A stretch of DNA of 64,000 nt. Origin: JAHEEM01 sp036396795. GTDB taxonomy: Bacteria; Pseudomonadota; Gammaproteobacteria; Steroidobacterales; Rariloculaceae. Shown piece after piece: positions 7,779-15,705 of this stretch. The stretch is taken from the NCBI GenBank assembly GCA_036396795.1, contig DASWKF010000032.1, positions 1 through 64,000 of the forward strand. The letters run 5' to 3'. A program made the translations under genes and the position numbers. A model generated the notes under the pieces. That model was not told where the DNA came from, did not search any database, and was given only the letters and a program-made list of their open reading frames with translations. Every line of letters begins with the position of its first letter. The stretch's first letter is position 1.

Positions 7779-8873
7779 GGCCTTGTTGCATGACTCCATT
7801 TTAGGCCGGACTCTGTTGGCGCGTGTTTCTTTTTAGGAGACGCAGTGTCCATCGGGCATGCCGAGCTTCGTCATCGTGTTCAGAATTGAACAAGCAATGC
7901 AGACCTCTGCTACCTGTGATCGCATAGTGCGGCTCCTAAGGGTACCGCCGAATTCATTCTTAAAGCGCGACACGGCGGTCTCGACGAGACTTCGCCGCGT
8001 GTATCCGGATTCTCTCTTCCAACAGCGTCGACCGACACGATCGATATGTTGGATGTTCTCATCTCGCTGGTCGCTCTTGACGCCTGCATCGTCGCTGGTT
8101 TTCGCATTACGCCCGGGTGGGATGAGGATTCTGGTCGGAGTAGGGTCGTCTGACGCGTGGTTATCAATGGCACAATAGACGGAAGCTCGGTCGTAAGCGC
8201 CGTCCGCCCGCACCGAGGCGCGTCTACGATTTATCGGCGCCAACAGATCTCGGACGGGTGTCGAATCGCGCGTGCAGTGCGTCGTGATCTTCGATGTGAG
8301 GATCTCGCCGGTTGTGGCATCAACGACGAGATGTAACTTGCGCCAGGTTCGGCGATTGCGCCTGTCGGCCGGAGCGGTCGAGCCGCGGTGAGCTTTCAAG
8401 CCTGTGCTATCAATGAGGATGTGTACGGGGCCATCAGCGGTGCCCGGATTCCGCACGTGCGCCTTCACGGTTGAGGAGCGGCGAGACAGAGTGGAGTGAT
8501 CGGGAATCTCAATGTCGAGCTGCAGGAGCCTAGCGACGGATCGAAGGAACCCTTCGGTTTGCCGCAAGGCCAGGCCGTAGACCGCACGGACGGTCAACGC
8601 CGTCTCAATGGCCGTGTCTGAGTAGCGGCGTTGGCCACCGGGTTTTGCGCCCACAGACGGATGCCAGTCGTGAAGTGCATCTTCTGAGAACCAGATCGTC
8701 AGGTCACCACGTTTGCGTAGCCCGACCTCGTATTCTCTCCAATTCCGGACACGATACTGTTTCTTCGTATACTTTAGCTGGTTACGCTGTGGGTATATCT
8801 GTGGCACTGCGTTCTCCGTGGGCGGGAGGGTCGTGCCATCGTAGGTCGGGAGGCGGAGTCATGCACCAAGGCC
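7779..8873. mobile_element. IS5-family insertion sequence, complete (about 1.1 kb)
   Basis: Nineteen-base terminal inverted repeats differ at one position: GGCCTTGTTGCATGACTCC at 7779-7797 and, on the opposite strand, the same with GGTG for GTTG at 8855-8873. One transposase gene fills the element. The base pattern after the right end is CTAA, fitting the YTAR target duplication of IS5 elements, but the left flank (AAGC) does not match. The missing duplication suggests an IS-mediated deletion or recombination on the left, where an ABC permease gene is cut. Confidence 0.85.
7833..8807 (-). CDS. IS5-family transposase
   Basis: This 324-residue DDE transposase has an N-terminal DNA-binding part (VRNWREYEVGLRKRGDLTIWF; GGQRRYSDTAIETALTVRAVY) and a catalytic core. 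The core includes DSTGLK (first Asp ~ residue 148), DGAYDRASV (second Asp ~ residue 198) and the Y-R-E-like region RRSLVETAVSRFKN (Glu ~ residue 277). The frame is intact and has a GTG start. It probably encodes an active enzyme. The element lies between a truncated permease and selO, reading away from selO. Confidence 0.88.
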   Translation of the reverse strand: MPQIYPQRNQLKYTKKQYRVRNWREYEVGLRKRGDLTIWFSEDALHDWHPSVGAKPGGQRRYSDTAIETALTVRAVYGLALRQTEGFLRSVARLLQLDIEIPDHSTLSRRSSTVKAHVRNPGTADGPVHILIDSTGLKAHRGSTAPADRRNRRTWRKLHLVVDATTGEILTSKITTHCTRDSTPVRDLLAPINRRRASVRADGAYDRASVYCAIDNHASDDPTPTRILIPPGRNAKTSDDAGVKSDQRDENIQHIDRVGRRCWKRESGYTRRSLVETAVSRFKNEFGGTLRSRTMRSQVAEVCIACSILNTMTKLGMPDGHCVS

Positions 8874-8896
8874 CTAACTAGCCACAAGACTCAACT

Positions 8897-10312
8897 ATGA
8901 ATCTCGACAACAGCTACGCGAGGTTACCCAAAGGCTTCCACGCCTTGGTAGAGCCTGATGCCGCGACGGCGCCGTCGATGCTGGCATGGAACAACGATCT
9001 GGCTGTCGAACTTGGTCTCGACTCGCTCGCCGAGGACGAGGCGGAGCTTGCTCGGATCTTCAGCGGTGCTTCCCGACCCGCGGGTGTCCAGCCAATCGCG
9101 CTTGCCTATGCCGGCCATCAGTTCGGGTACTTTGTGCCTCAACTCGGTGACGGGCGTGCGGCCCTGCTGGGCGAGGTCGTTACTGACGCCGGTAAACGTT
9201 ACGACATTCAACTTAAAGGCTCTGGCCGCACGCCGTACTCTCGCGGCGGTGATGGCAAGTCGTGGCTCGGGCCGGTACTTCGCGAATACATCGTCAGCGA
9301 GGCGATGCACTACCTCGGAATACCAACGACGCGCGCGCTGGCGGCCGTTGCGACCGGCGAGTCAGTATATCGCGAAACCGTATGGCCAGGCGCCGTTTTC
9401 ACGCGGGTTGCGTCAAGTCACTTGCGTGTAGGTACGTTTGAATATTTTGCAGCTCGAAGGAACATGGATGCACTCAAGACGCTGACCGAATACGCGATCG
9501 ACCGTCATTATCCCGAGGCGAAAAGTGACGAGGCGCCATACGTCGCATTTTTTCGCCGCGTGGCCGAACGTCAAGCCGAACTCGTAGCTGGCTGGATGGC
9601 AGTCGGCTTCATTCATGGCGTCATGAACACAGACAACACCTCGATCTCAGGCGAGACACTGGACTATGGTCCAGCCGCATACATGGATGAGTTCCAATTC
9701 AAGAAGGTGTTCAGTTCTATCGACCAACACGGCCGCTACGCTTTCGCCAACCAGATGCCGATCGCGCAGTGGAATCTCGCGCGTCTTGCGGAATCATTGC
9801 TGTTGCTGTGTGATGCCAGGACGGATTTCGAGGCGATCCTGTCCGAATTCCCGGCGTGCTACGACAGTTGCTATCTCGATCTCATGCGGCCTAAGCTCGG
9901 TTTGACGGACAAGAAAGACGGCGACGCTGAGTTGATCGGTAACTGGCTGAAATATCTGCAGGACGACGCGCTGGATTACACATTGAGCTTTCGTGGATTG
10001 GCGACACGTATCGACGCCAGTGATCCAGCGCGCTTCGGCGAATTCGAGCTACGCTGGCGGCAGCGCGTTGGCAACCAGGCGACACAGTGCGCCGAAGTGG
10101 TGGCGCTGATGAACTCGGTTAATCCGTTATTCATTCCGCGCAATCACCGCATAGAGCAGGCGATACAGGAGGCTGTAGCAGGCGATCTGACGGTCTTCAG
10201 AGATCTCAACGTCGTGTTGGCGCGGCCGTTTGTGGAGCAGCCCGAGTATGCGCAATACGCCGAGGCACCAGAAACGAATGAGCGTGTGACCCAGACCTTT
10301 TGCGGAACCTGA
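8897..10312 (+). CDS. selO: Protein adenylyltransferase SelO (YdiU/UPF0061)
   Basis: This 471-residue pseudokinase-fold enzyme transfers AMP from ATP to Ser, Thr or Tyr of target proteins, in E. coli linked to redox stress. Recognisable segments are FGYFVPQLGDGRA (~ residue 75), LKGSGRTPYSRGGDGKSW (~100-117), REYIVSEAMHYLG, HGVMNTDNTSISG (~237, catalytic/metal-binding region) and LDYGPAAYMD. The C-terminus ends QTFCGT, so cysteine takes the position used by selenocysteine in some homologues. The length is normal. The start lies only 23 bases beyond the right end of the IS element, with no good SD sequence, so its native promoter may have been displaced. Confidence 0.92.
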   Translation: MNLDNSYARLPKGFHALVEPDAATAPSMLAWNNDLAVELGLDSLAEDEAELARIFSGASRPAGVQPIALAYAGHQFGYFVPQLGDGRAALLGEVVTDAGKRYDIQLKGSGRTPYSRGGDGKSWLGPVLREYIVSEAMHYLGIPTTRALAAVATGESVYRETVWPGAVFTRVASSHLRVGTFEYFAARRNMDALKTLTEYAIDRHYPEAKSDEAPYVAFFRRVAERQAELVAGWMAVGFIHGVMNTDNTSISGETLDYGPAAYMDEFQFKKVFSSIDQHGRYAFANQMPIAQWNLARLAESLLLLCDARTDFEAILSEFPACYDSCYLDLMRPKLGLTDKKDGDAELIGNWLKYLQDDALDYTLSFRGLATRIDASDPARFGEFELRWRQRVGNQATQCAEVVALMNSVNPLFIPRNHRIEQAIQEAVAGDLTVFRDLNVVLARPFVEQPEYAQYAEAPETNERVTQTFCGT

Positions 10313-10361
10313 TTAATACTTACTGCCGCAAATTATCGGCTACGGTTCATTTCGCCATAGT

Positions 10362-12050
10362 CTACAACTCCATCGACGTCTCGCTCGCCCAAGCGTCGCG
10401 AGCGAGGTGTTGATAGGGCGGATGGGTTCGCAGGCGCGGGTCGTCTACCGCCCCTCCCATCGTGAAGTGGTAGAGCACCTGGAAGCAATCGCCCTCAAGC
10501 CCGAAGACGCGATGGGTCAGGTCGTCGAAAAAGCACCCAATTCCCGTGCCGCGGATCCCGGCTGCCTCCCCCTCGAGGTAGAGTACCTGGCCAATGACAC
10601 CCGTCTCCCAGTACAGTCGGCGGTAGAACCAGGGACCGAAGGCCTCGATAGGCTTGCGATACTCGGCGAGCATTGCGACGGCGAATGCGCCGTCCGCCGC
10701 GATCGCCTGGTCGCAACTCGTCTGCTGGGCTGCGCGGCGGGCGTCCCCCCCCTCAAGAAAGAATAGCGGCAAGGAACTCGGGCACCCATCCGGTCTGTGC
10801 CACAAGAAGCTTGGCTTCATCGAACTCCGGAGCGCGTTTTTGCGTGCGGGGTCGCGCAACAGCACATAGAGTCCGGGCGGCAAGTCCTCAACACGGTGGA
10901 CGAAGAGCAGGAGGTCGACACACGGACGCCATGGCAGGGTGGTGAATGGGATCTGGTTGGACCCTGGCATCGCCTTCAAAAGAATCTGATAGAACGCTTC
11001 TCGCGTGATGCCGGTGCGTCCGTCGAGCGCAACGGCGCTGCGCCGCTGATGGATCATGCTGCGAAGAGAAAGGGGCGACTCGCCCAGCTCGAGGGAGTCA
11101 TTCGGGTGGGAGAACGACGACCAGAAGTCGTCGCTGGGCGGTGCATACTTCTCCGTGGCAGCGGCCACCTCATCGATGGCCGGCCAATCGTGGTGGTCCT
11201 GGCTGAGCGCGTTCCTTCGCCCCATCCAGCGCGCGGCGTTGAGAGCGGCGACGAGATCGGTCTCGAGCCGGAAGCTCTGCTGCATCTCGGCCTCCAGGCA
11301 GCTATTCTGCGGGAACACGGCAATCAAACAGTCGGGGTTCTCGGCCTCGACTCCGGTCTGAAGGTGGATGCCAAGGAGCGTGCCGAGACCCTCGTCAACG
11401 ACGCCTTCCAGCAACCGGGCGTCCCAGCCGAGTCCAGCAGCAGCCACCGAGACGCACGCAATCGCATGCCCCACATCGTGGTGGCAGTACCGAAACGCCC
11501 GCTCGCCGTACTTCCACGACTCGCGCCAGTGGATGGAGGTGAGACCGACGAGGAGCGCGTTTTTAGGCAGCTGCGCGGAAACGGCGCGCCACACCTCTTG
11601 GGACAACTCGACCCGGAGCTCAAGCGCATGAACTAGCGGCGCGTAGTGGTAAACGGCCGGCTTGTCGTACAAGCCCGGGAGAAGTCCACTGACCAGGTAA
11701 CCCTCGGTGGGATGGAGATTTCCGCTCGACGGGTTGACACGCAGGGACCAGCGGGCGCCCGGAATCTCCTTCCACGCGGACAGCGCCAGCGCATCATAGA
11801 AGAGCCGAGCGACGGTCGCCGCGTGGAGTGGGGCTGGATCGACTTGCCCAAGGACGAACGCAGGCTCGTAGCGCGGCAGGGGGCCAACGGGTTCGAACCC
11901 CAAAGGAAAGGTGTGGGTCCCCTCAAAACGACGGAACGGATCCGGTTGGGTCTCCCAGTCCATGTAGCCGAGAGAGGGCGCGAATCGGAAGGGTAAGTGC
12001 TTGGAGCGCTGGTGGTACGCAAGTGTAACGTCTAGCGCCGCCTGGTCCAT
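10362..12050 (-). CDS. SagB/ThcOx-type nitroreductase-fold oxidoreductase (two-domain)
   Basis: This 562-residue protein has two nitroreductase-like halves. The N-terminal head YHQRSKHLPFRF...MDWETQPDPFRRF is typical of large SagB-type proteins. RVNPSSGNLHPTEGYLV (~ residue 105) is the FMN-binding core of the first half, and IHQRRSAVALDGRTGI (~ residue 335) starts the second. The family uses FMN to oxidise azolines in peptide natural products or acts on unknown substrates. No cyclodehydratase or precursor-peptide gene is nearby, so a RiPP role is unsupported. The start at 12050 fits the family head and has AGGAG 12 bases upstream. A longer frame starts at 12131. Confidence 0.82.
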   Translation of the reverse strand: MDQAALDVTLAYHQRSKHLPFRFAPSLGYMDWETQPDPFRRFEGTHTFPLGFEPVGPLPRYEPAFVLGQVDPAPLHAATVARLFYDALALSAWKEIPGARWSLRVNPSSGNLHPTEGYLVSGLLPGLYDKPAVYHYAPLVHALELRVELSQEVWRAVSAQLPKNALLVGLTSIHWRESWKYGERAFRYCHHDVGHAIACVSVAAAGLGWDARLLEGVVDEGLGTLLGIHLQTGVEAENPDCLIAVFPQNSCLEAEMQQSFRLETDLVAALNAARWMGRRNALSQDHHDWPAIDEVAAATEKYAPPSDDFWSSFSHPNDSLELGESPLSLRSMIHQRRSAVALDGRTGITREAFYQILLKAMPGSNQIPFTTLPWRPCVDLLLFVHRVEDLPPGLYVLLRDPARKNALRSSMKPSFLWHRPDGCPSSLPLFFLEGGDARRAAQQTSCDQAIAADGAFAVAMLAEYRKPIEAFGPWFYRRLYWETGVIGQVLYLEGEAAGIRGTGIGCFFDDLTHRVFGLEGDCFQVLYHFTMGGAVDDPRLRTHPPYQHLARDAWASETSMEL

Positions 12051-12192
12051 GTGGTTGGTCGGCTCCTGAAGTGATCGACACTCGACACCAGCATTTCCCG
12101 CAGCTCCTCGGTCATGTGCATTGACCGGCACCTAGAAGGGGCTGTCGCTATCACCTAGTTCCTCCGGTCGACCGATCGGGTCCCCTTATCGG

Positions 12193-12468
12193 CTACTCGG
12201 GCGTCCGTGTCTTCAGACTATCGACGGCATGCACTGGAGCCCTGTCTCCCTTCATCATGTGAGCGATTGCACCGTACACCAGGCGCTGGCTTTCCAGCAT
12301 GCCCTTGCCGGCGAACACGGGCGAGGTCACGTCGATGTTGAAGTGCCCGCCTCCGCCGTTAATCTCAGCTCGTGAATTGGGGATCTGTCCCTCAATGGCC
12401 TCGCGGAGCGCATCGATGACGGAGCCTTGGAAGTCAGTGGGATGAGAGGACATGCTGCTCTTCTTCAT
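12193..12468 (-). CDS. BolA/IbaG-family protein
   Basis: A small protein (~91 residues; ~86 if it starts at ATG 12453) with the BolA-like KH fold: INGGGGHFNIDVTSPVFAGKGMLESQRLVYGAI...VHAVDSLKT. The central 'F.GK...QR..V' and the 'HA...L.T' end are family hallmarks; the His in HAVDSL is the conserved metal-ligand His. BolA proteins partner monothiol glutaredoxins in Fe-S trafficking or bind DNA. No glutaredoxin gene is adjacent. It lies between the SagB-type gene and a fragment of another SagB-type gene, all on the same strand. Confidence 0.7.
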   Translation of the reverse strand: MKKSSMSSHPTDFQGSVIDALREAIEGQIPNSRAEINGGGGHFNIDVTSPVFAGKGMLESQRLVYGAIAHMMKGDRAPVHAVDSLKTRTPE

Positions 12469-12671
12469 GCGCTGGTGATGCCGCACCACAGGCGAATGCC
12501 CAGTTTATCGTTCGGCGGCGCATTGACAGACTTATCACGATTCTGGCCTCGAACGGCCATACTGCCATCCTCCTGTGACTGAGTGAGTATCGCACATTCG
12601 AAGCGTCCACCCGCCCCCGGAGTTTTCTTTTTTCCACCGACTTTTGTTTTCCAGATAACACCGGAGCGCCG

Positions 12672-12914
12672 TCAATCACTGGCGGACCTTTTCTTTGCCC
12701 TCATAGCCTGAATCTCGCTCACACCACAGATCTCCAGTATCTGCATCGCACGCTGTAACCGGATCGTTCCCTGATGAATTACGTGGCTGAGACCGTTCTT
12801 GCTTAATTCGACGCGCCGGTAGATCTTAAAAGGCAGCGGCTTGTTTTCCCAATCAACAAAGTGCACGTGTACGCGAACACTTTCTTTGCTGTGCTTCATG
12901 CTTTCGTGACAATG
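12672..12914 (-). pseudogene. Head fragment resembling a second SagB-type oxidoreductase
   Basis: The frame reads HESMKHSKESVRVHVHF then DWENKPLPFKIY, matching the N-terminal head of large SagB/ThcOx proteins (pattern YHE-TKHS--SVR---H--DW-NKPLPFK-Y). After this, similarity fades and the frame stops after about 75 codons from the internal ATG at 12899. Upstream an in-frame TAG is reached within about ten codons. It is probably a decayed relative or partial duplicate of the neighbouring SagB-type gene. A genuine small protein remains possible. Confidence 0.45.
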
Positions 12915-12956
12915 CAGGGTCGCCTTCGTATTCTAATTTTGACTCGATTTGTCCAC

Positions 12957-13580
12957 TTAGCCAGTGAATCCCTCTTCGCGGTCGAGCTCAAACAGTAATT
13001 CCTCGAGGAGGATTTTTGCATCTCGAAACACAGGCCACCCGTCACCGGGCAGCAATGCCTCAAGCTCTGGCAGAAGTGTAAGTCGCCGCAAGGACGCTAT
13101 CGCTTTGCGCTTGTCTGACAGCTTTTCCTCCGGCAGAAGGCATAATGCCCCGCCTTCATGAGCGCGGATGAGGTCGCCCGTGATCAGTATGGAGCCGTCG
13201 ATCAACAGCGCCAGCTCACCCGGCGTTTTCGAACCTTCCAGTTCCAATGCCAGCATGCCGGGAACCACCTGATCCCCGTCGGTTAACCAACGAGTACACT
13301 CTACGGGGAAATTATTAGCTTCTTGTGACGGGCCCATCAGTTGCGCACCGGTGTTCTCGGCGAGCCTGATTGAATCCCGCACGTGATCGGAGTTAGTGAC
13401 CACTATCGAGGCCACACCGCCTAACTTCCTCAGGTGTGCCTCGTCATGATCGGATAGCGGCAATGGGTCGATGACCACGTTGCCGTCTGGGCGAACCCAC
13501 ACTGCGCTGTGGAAATCAATGTTTCGGTCTTCGTTAAAGACTGACCAGCCAAATAGATTCGGACGATGTAGGCGCTTCAT
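12957..13580 (-). CDS. Metallo-beta-lactamase-fold-like protein with altered metal site
   Basis: This 207-residue protein follows the MBL layout: a first strand pair with DGNVVIDPLPL (~30-40), VVTNSDHVRD (~60-69) where the HxHxDH motif is expected, ALLIDGSILITGDLIRAH (~125-142), and LEALLPGDGWPVF (~175), in place of the usual GHG. Only a few of the normal metal ligands remain (DH, GD), so the protein may bind one metal or none. It is compact with a single ATG start and no signal peptide. Function is unknown. The neighbours are a SagB-like fragment and a formate dehydrogenase remnant. Confidence 0.6.
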   Translation of the reverse strand: MKRLHRPNLFGWSVFNEDRNIDFHSAVWVRPDGNVVIDPLPLSDHDEAHLRKLGGVASIVVTNSDHVRDSIRLAENTGAQLMGPSQEANNFPVECTRWLTDGDQVVPGMLALELEGSKTPGELALLIDGSILITGDLIRAHEGGALCLLPEEKLSDKRKAIASLRRLTLLPELEALLPGDGWPVFRDAKILLEELLFELDREEGFTG

Positions 13581-13793
13581 TGCAGCATCGAATCTCGATG
13601 TGAAACATATACTCGTAACACCGATTGCACTTCAAATCCACTGCGCCTACCCACGGAGTTAAGCGTTTCCCCATCTCCACTCACTCCATCTTTTTCTATA
13701 AGATAAAGTGTTGCGTCGATCGGTGGAGACCGCCGCGAAAAGCGGACATTATTCGAGGCGTCGCCGCAGGTCTTCCTCCTCGTGGCTCCGTCT

Positions 13794-14030
13794 TCAATCC
13801 CCAGTCTTAAACTGCACGGCCTCATCCGATCCGCCAGTGGCGTCTCCCTCACTGTACGAGTGTGCGCCCGCGCCAGCTAGTTTTCCGCTTTGAACGATCA
13901 GATATTCATCCCTTATCGGTTTACCATCAAACCAGCACTCCAGAATCTCCCTTACACCTGCTGCATATCGTGCCTGAGCCGAAAGCGACGTTCCAGACGT
14001 GTGTGGTGTCATCGCGTGGTGGGACATACG
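13794..14030 (-). pseudogene. C-terminal fragment of NAD-dependent formate dehydrogenase
   Basis: About 77 codons read MTPHTSGTSLSAQARYAAG, REILECWFDGKPIRDEYLIV and GKLAGAGAHSYSEGDATGG, nearly identical in pattern to the last part of the ~400-residue NAD-linked formate dehydrogenases of methylotrophs and pseudomonads. The catalytic core and Rossmann domain are missing. Similarity stops near 14,030, next to a repeat-bearing segment before tRNA-Gly, so the gene was cut by an integration or deletion event. The fragment should be inactive. Confidence 0.8.
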
Positions 14031-14066
14031 CCTAGCAACAATCCGGAAGCCGCCGTGCCCGTGAAA

Positions 14067-14090
14067 ATGGGCCCAAAAATGGGCCCAAAA
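14067..14090. repeat. Two tandem copies of a 12-base unit next to tRNA-Gly
   Basis: ATGGGCCCAAAA occurs twice in a row (14067-14078 and 14079-14090). The 120 bases between it and the tRNA resemble the non-coding segment often found between a tRNA attachment site and a tyrosine integrase gene, though no integrase remains here. Confidence 0.6.
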
Positions 14091-14211
14091 GTCCCGGATT
14101 CAGGTGGATTTCAGTGGATGCCCCTGGAACGTCACTTCGCTGGAAAGTCTTTTGGAGATAAGGACTTACAGCGCTTCCTGGCCGTCCACGGAATTCCGCG
14201 GATTGATGCAG

Positions 14212-14285
14212 TGGAGCGGGTGATGGGAATCGAACCCACGTCATCAGCTTGGGAAGCTGAGGTTCTACCATTGAACTACACCCGC
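14212..14285 (-). tRNA. glyU: tRNA-Gly (anticodon CCC)
   Basis: A 74-base cloverleaf on the minus strand: acceptor GCGGGTG/CACCCGC, D-arm GTTCAATGGTAGAAC, anticodon arm TCAGC-TTCCCAA-GCTGA with anticodon CCC, T-arm with GGTTCGATTCCC, discriminator T and an encoded CCA. The sequence is close to E. coli glyU. Its 3' end faces the accessory region, the usual orientation for use as an integration site. Confidence 0.95.
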
Positions 14286-14383
14286 GAATCGCTTCGTGCT
14301 CACGCGCTGAGCATCGAAGTGAGGGCGCTCTCGATTTTAAGCGATTCTCCAGGCCGTCGAGAAGTGAACGGTAGGGCCGAGTC

Positions 14384-15055
14384 CTAGCAGCGGTCCACGC
14401 CCGGATTCGGCGGCGGGACGAAGGAGATCACGCCGAGCACCTCGACCTCACCGTTACGGGGCTCCATGACGATGGCCGCGCCCTCGGGAAATCCCGCGCC
14501 GCTCACCTGACCGTCGACGGACATCAACGCCGGCGTCCGGTGCCCTACGAGAATACGATTGAGCCCGGGCGCCGGAGGCGTGGCGAACAACCGCCGGTGC
14601 TCGGCGACAACCCAGCGAACACCCCGGGATGCCGCGTAGTCGTCCGCCAATAAGCTGTCGGTCACCTCCACGCGCTCGACCCCGAATGCGAGCTCCGCCG
14701 TGTCGCGGGCTCGGAAGACGGGCCCCGCCAGAACGGGATCCTGGATGGGGATGCCGAGAGCCTCCAGGGTTTCCCCAATCCCCGTGGCCTGCGCTCTGCC
14801 GTCCTCGGAGATGTTTCGTTGGCCTTCCCGCTGGCCGATTCGATACAGGCGGTCGCAAGGCATACCCGCCGTGTCCGCGTGGCGGAAGAACACCACCAAA
14901 CCGCCCTGACGCAGGCGCTCGATGAGCGCCCGCCCCCGCGGCTCCTCCGGCGTGAGCTGCGCCAGCGCAATGGGATGGAGGCTCGCGAGCGCCAGCGCCA
15001 AGAATGGCCACCGCAACGTCCACCTGAAACAATCCATGCCGAACGTCGCCCGCAT
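14384..15055 (-). CDS. Exported histidine phosphatase-family protein
   Basis: This 223-residue protein has an N-terminal signal-like helix (WPFLALALASLHPIALA) and a histidine phosphatase core. FFRHADT (~ residue 57) supplies the phospho-accepting His in an RHA rather than RHG motif, and FRARDTAELAFG (~115) and LVGHRTPAL (~170) complete the active site. The protein should act in the periplasm, on an unknown phosphoester. It is the last gene of a three-gene set. Its ATG lies 3 bases before the stop of the cupin gene. An internal ATG at 15037 is also possible. Confidence 0.75.
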   Translation of the reverse strand: MRATFGMDCFRWTLRWPFLALALASLHPIALAQLTPEEPRGRALIERLRQGGLVVFFRHADTAGMPCDRLYRIGQREGQRNISEDGRAQATGIGETLEALGIPIQDPVLAGPVFRARDTAELAFGVERVEVTDSLLADDYAASRGVRWVVAEHRRLFATPPAPGLNRILVGHRTPALMSVDGQVSGAGFPEGAAIVMEPRNGEVEVLGVISFVPPPNPGVDRC

Positions 15056-15058
15056 CGG

Positions 15059-15676
15059 TTAGGGCCGATTCGCGCTCAGGTACGCTGCGGAATCGGCGGC
15101 ATCCATGAGCGGAACCACCTTATCGGGATCCACTCGGACCATCAGATAGGTGATGTGATCGTCGATCCGGGTGAACTGATGACCCGTTCCCGCCGGGATG
15201 ACCAGCACGTCGCCCGCCTCGAGCTCTTGCGTTTCACCGTTGCGGATGCCGACGGAGTTGCTGCCGGGACCGTTGAGGCGTTGCACGGCTGCGTTGTCCG
15301 GCGGACGCTGCTGCCTGTCGATTAGATCGGGCCCGGTGACGTTGGTCCCGGAGCCGCTGAGGATGTAGTACACCTCGGTCACCAGGGAGTGCTCGGCAAC
15401 CGATCGCGGGGCCGGAGCATCGAGGACACGTCTTCTAACGAGGGCGATCTGAACGTTGGCCTTGCCGATATCGATGGAGCGGACTTGCTGATCGACCAGG
15501 TTCCGGGCGATCGCAATTGCTTCATAGGCCGCCAGCTCCTCCGCGGAGATGAGCTCTGCCGGACACATGTTGCAACTGGGCGCCGGGGCAGTGGCCGGGC
15601 TTTGCGCTGACAGCCGTCCCAGCACGAACGCCGCGAGAATTAGGACCGTCCCCGCGCCGACGATGAGCTTACGCAT
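15059..15676 (-). CDS. Exported cupin-domain protein
   Basis: This 205-residue protein has a signal peptide (MRKLIVGAGTVLILAAFVLG...LSAQS). Its cupin domain contains SLVTEVYYILSGSG (~100), GDVLVIPAGTGHQF (~165-178) and a final strand DHITYLMVRV. PAGTGHQF supplies one expected metal-binding His; E and H in the first motif (EHSLVTEVYY) may supply others. AAGGGGAAAA precedes ATG 15676. It lies in the middle of a three-gene set between a reductase-like protein and a histidine phosphatase. The ligand is unknown. Confidence 0.75.
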   Translation of the reverse strand: MRKLIVGAGTVLILAAFVLGRLSAQSPATAPAPSCNMCPAELISAEELAAYEAIAIARNLVDQQVRSIDIGKANVQIALVRRRVLDAPAPRSVAEHSLVTEVYYILSGSGTNVTGPDLIDRQQRPPDNAAVQRLNGPGSNSVGIRNGETQELEAGDVLVIPAGTGHQFTRIDDHITYLMVRVDPDKVVPLMDAADSAAYLSANRP

Positions 15677-15705
15677 GTGTTTTCCCCTTCCGCCGTATCC
15701 GGCCG

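Noticed and set aside
13577..13852. 91-codon minus-strand frame between the MBL-like gene and the formate dehydrogenase remnant
   Set aside because: It overlaps the formate dehydrogenase fragment in another frame and has no recognisable sequence or ribosome-binding site.
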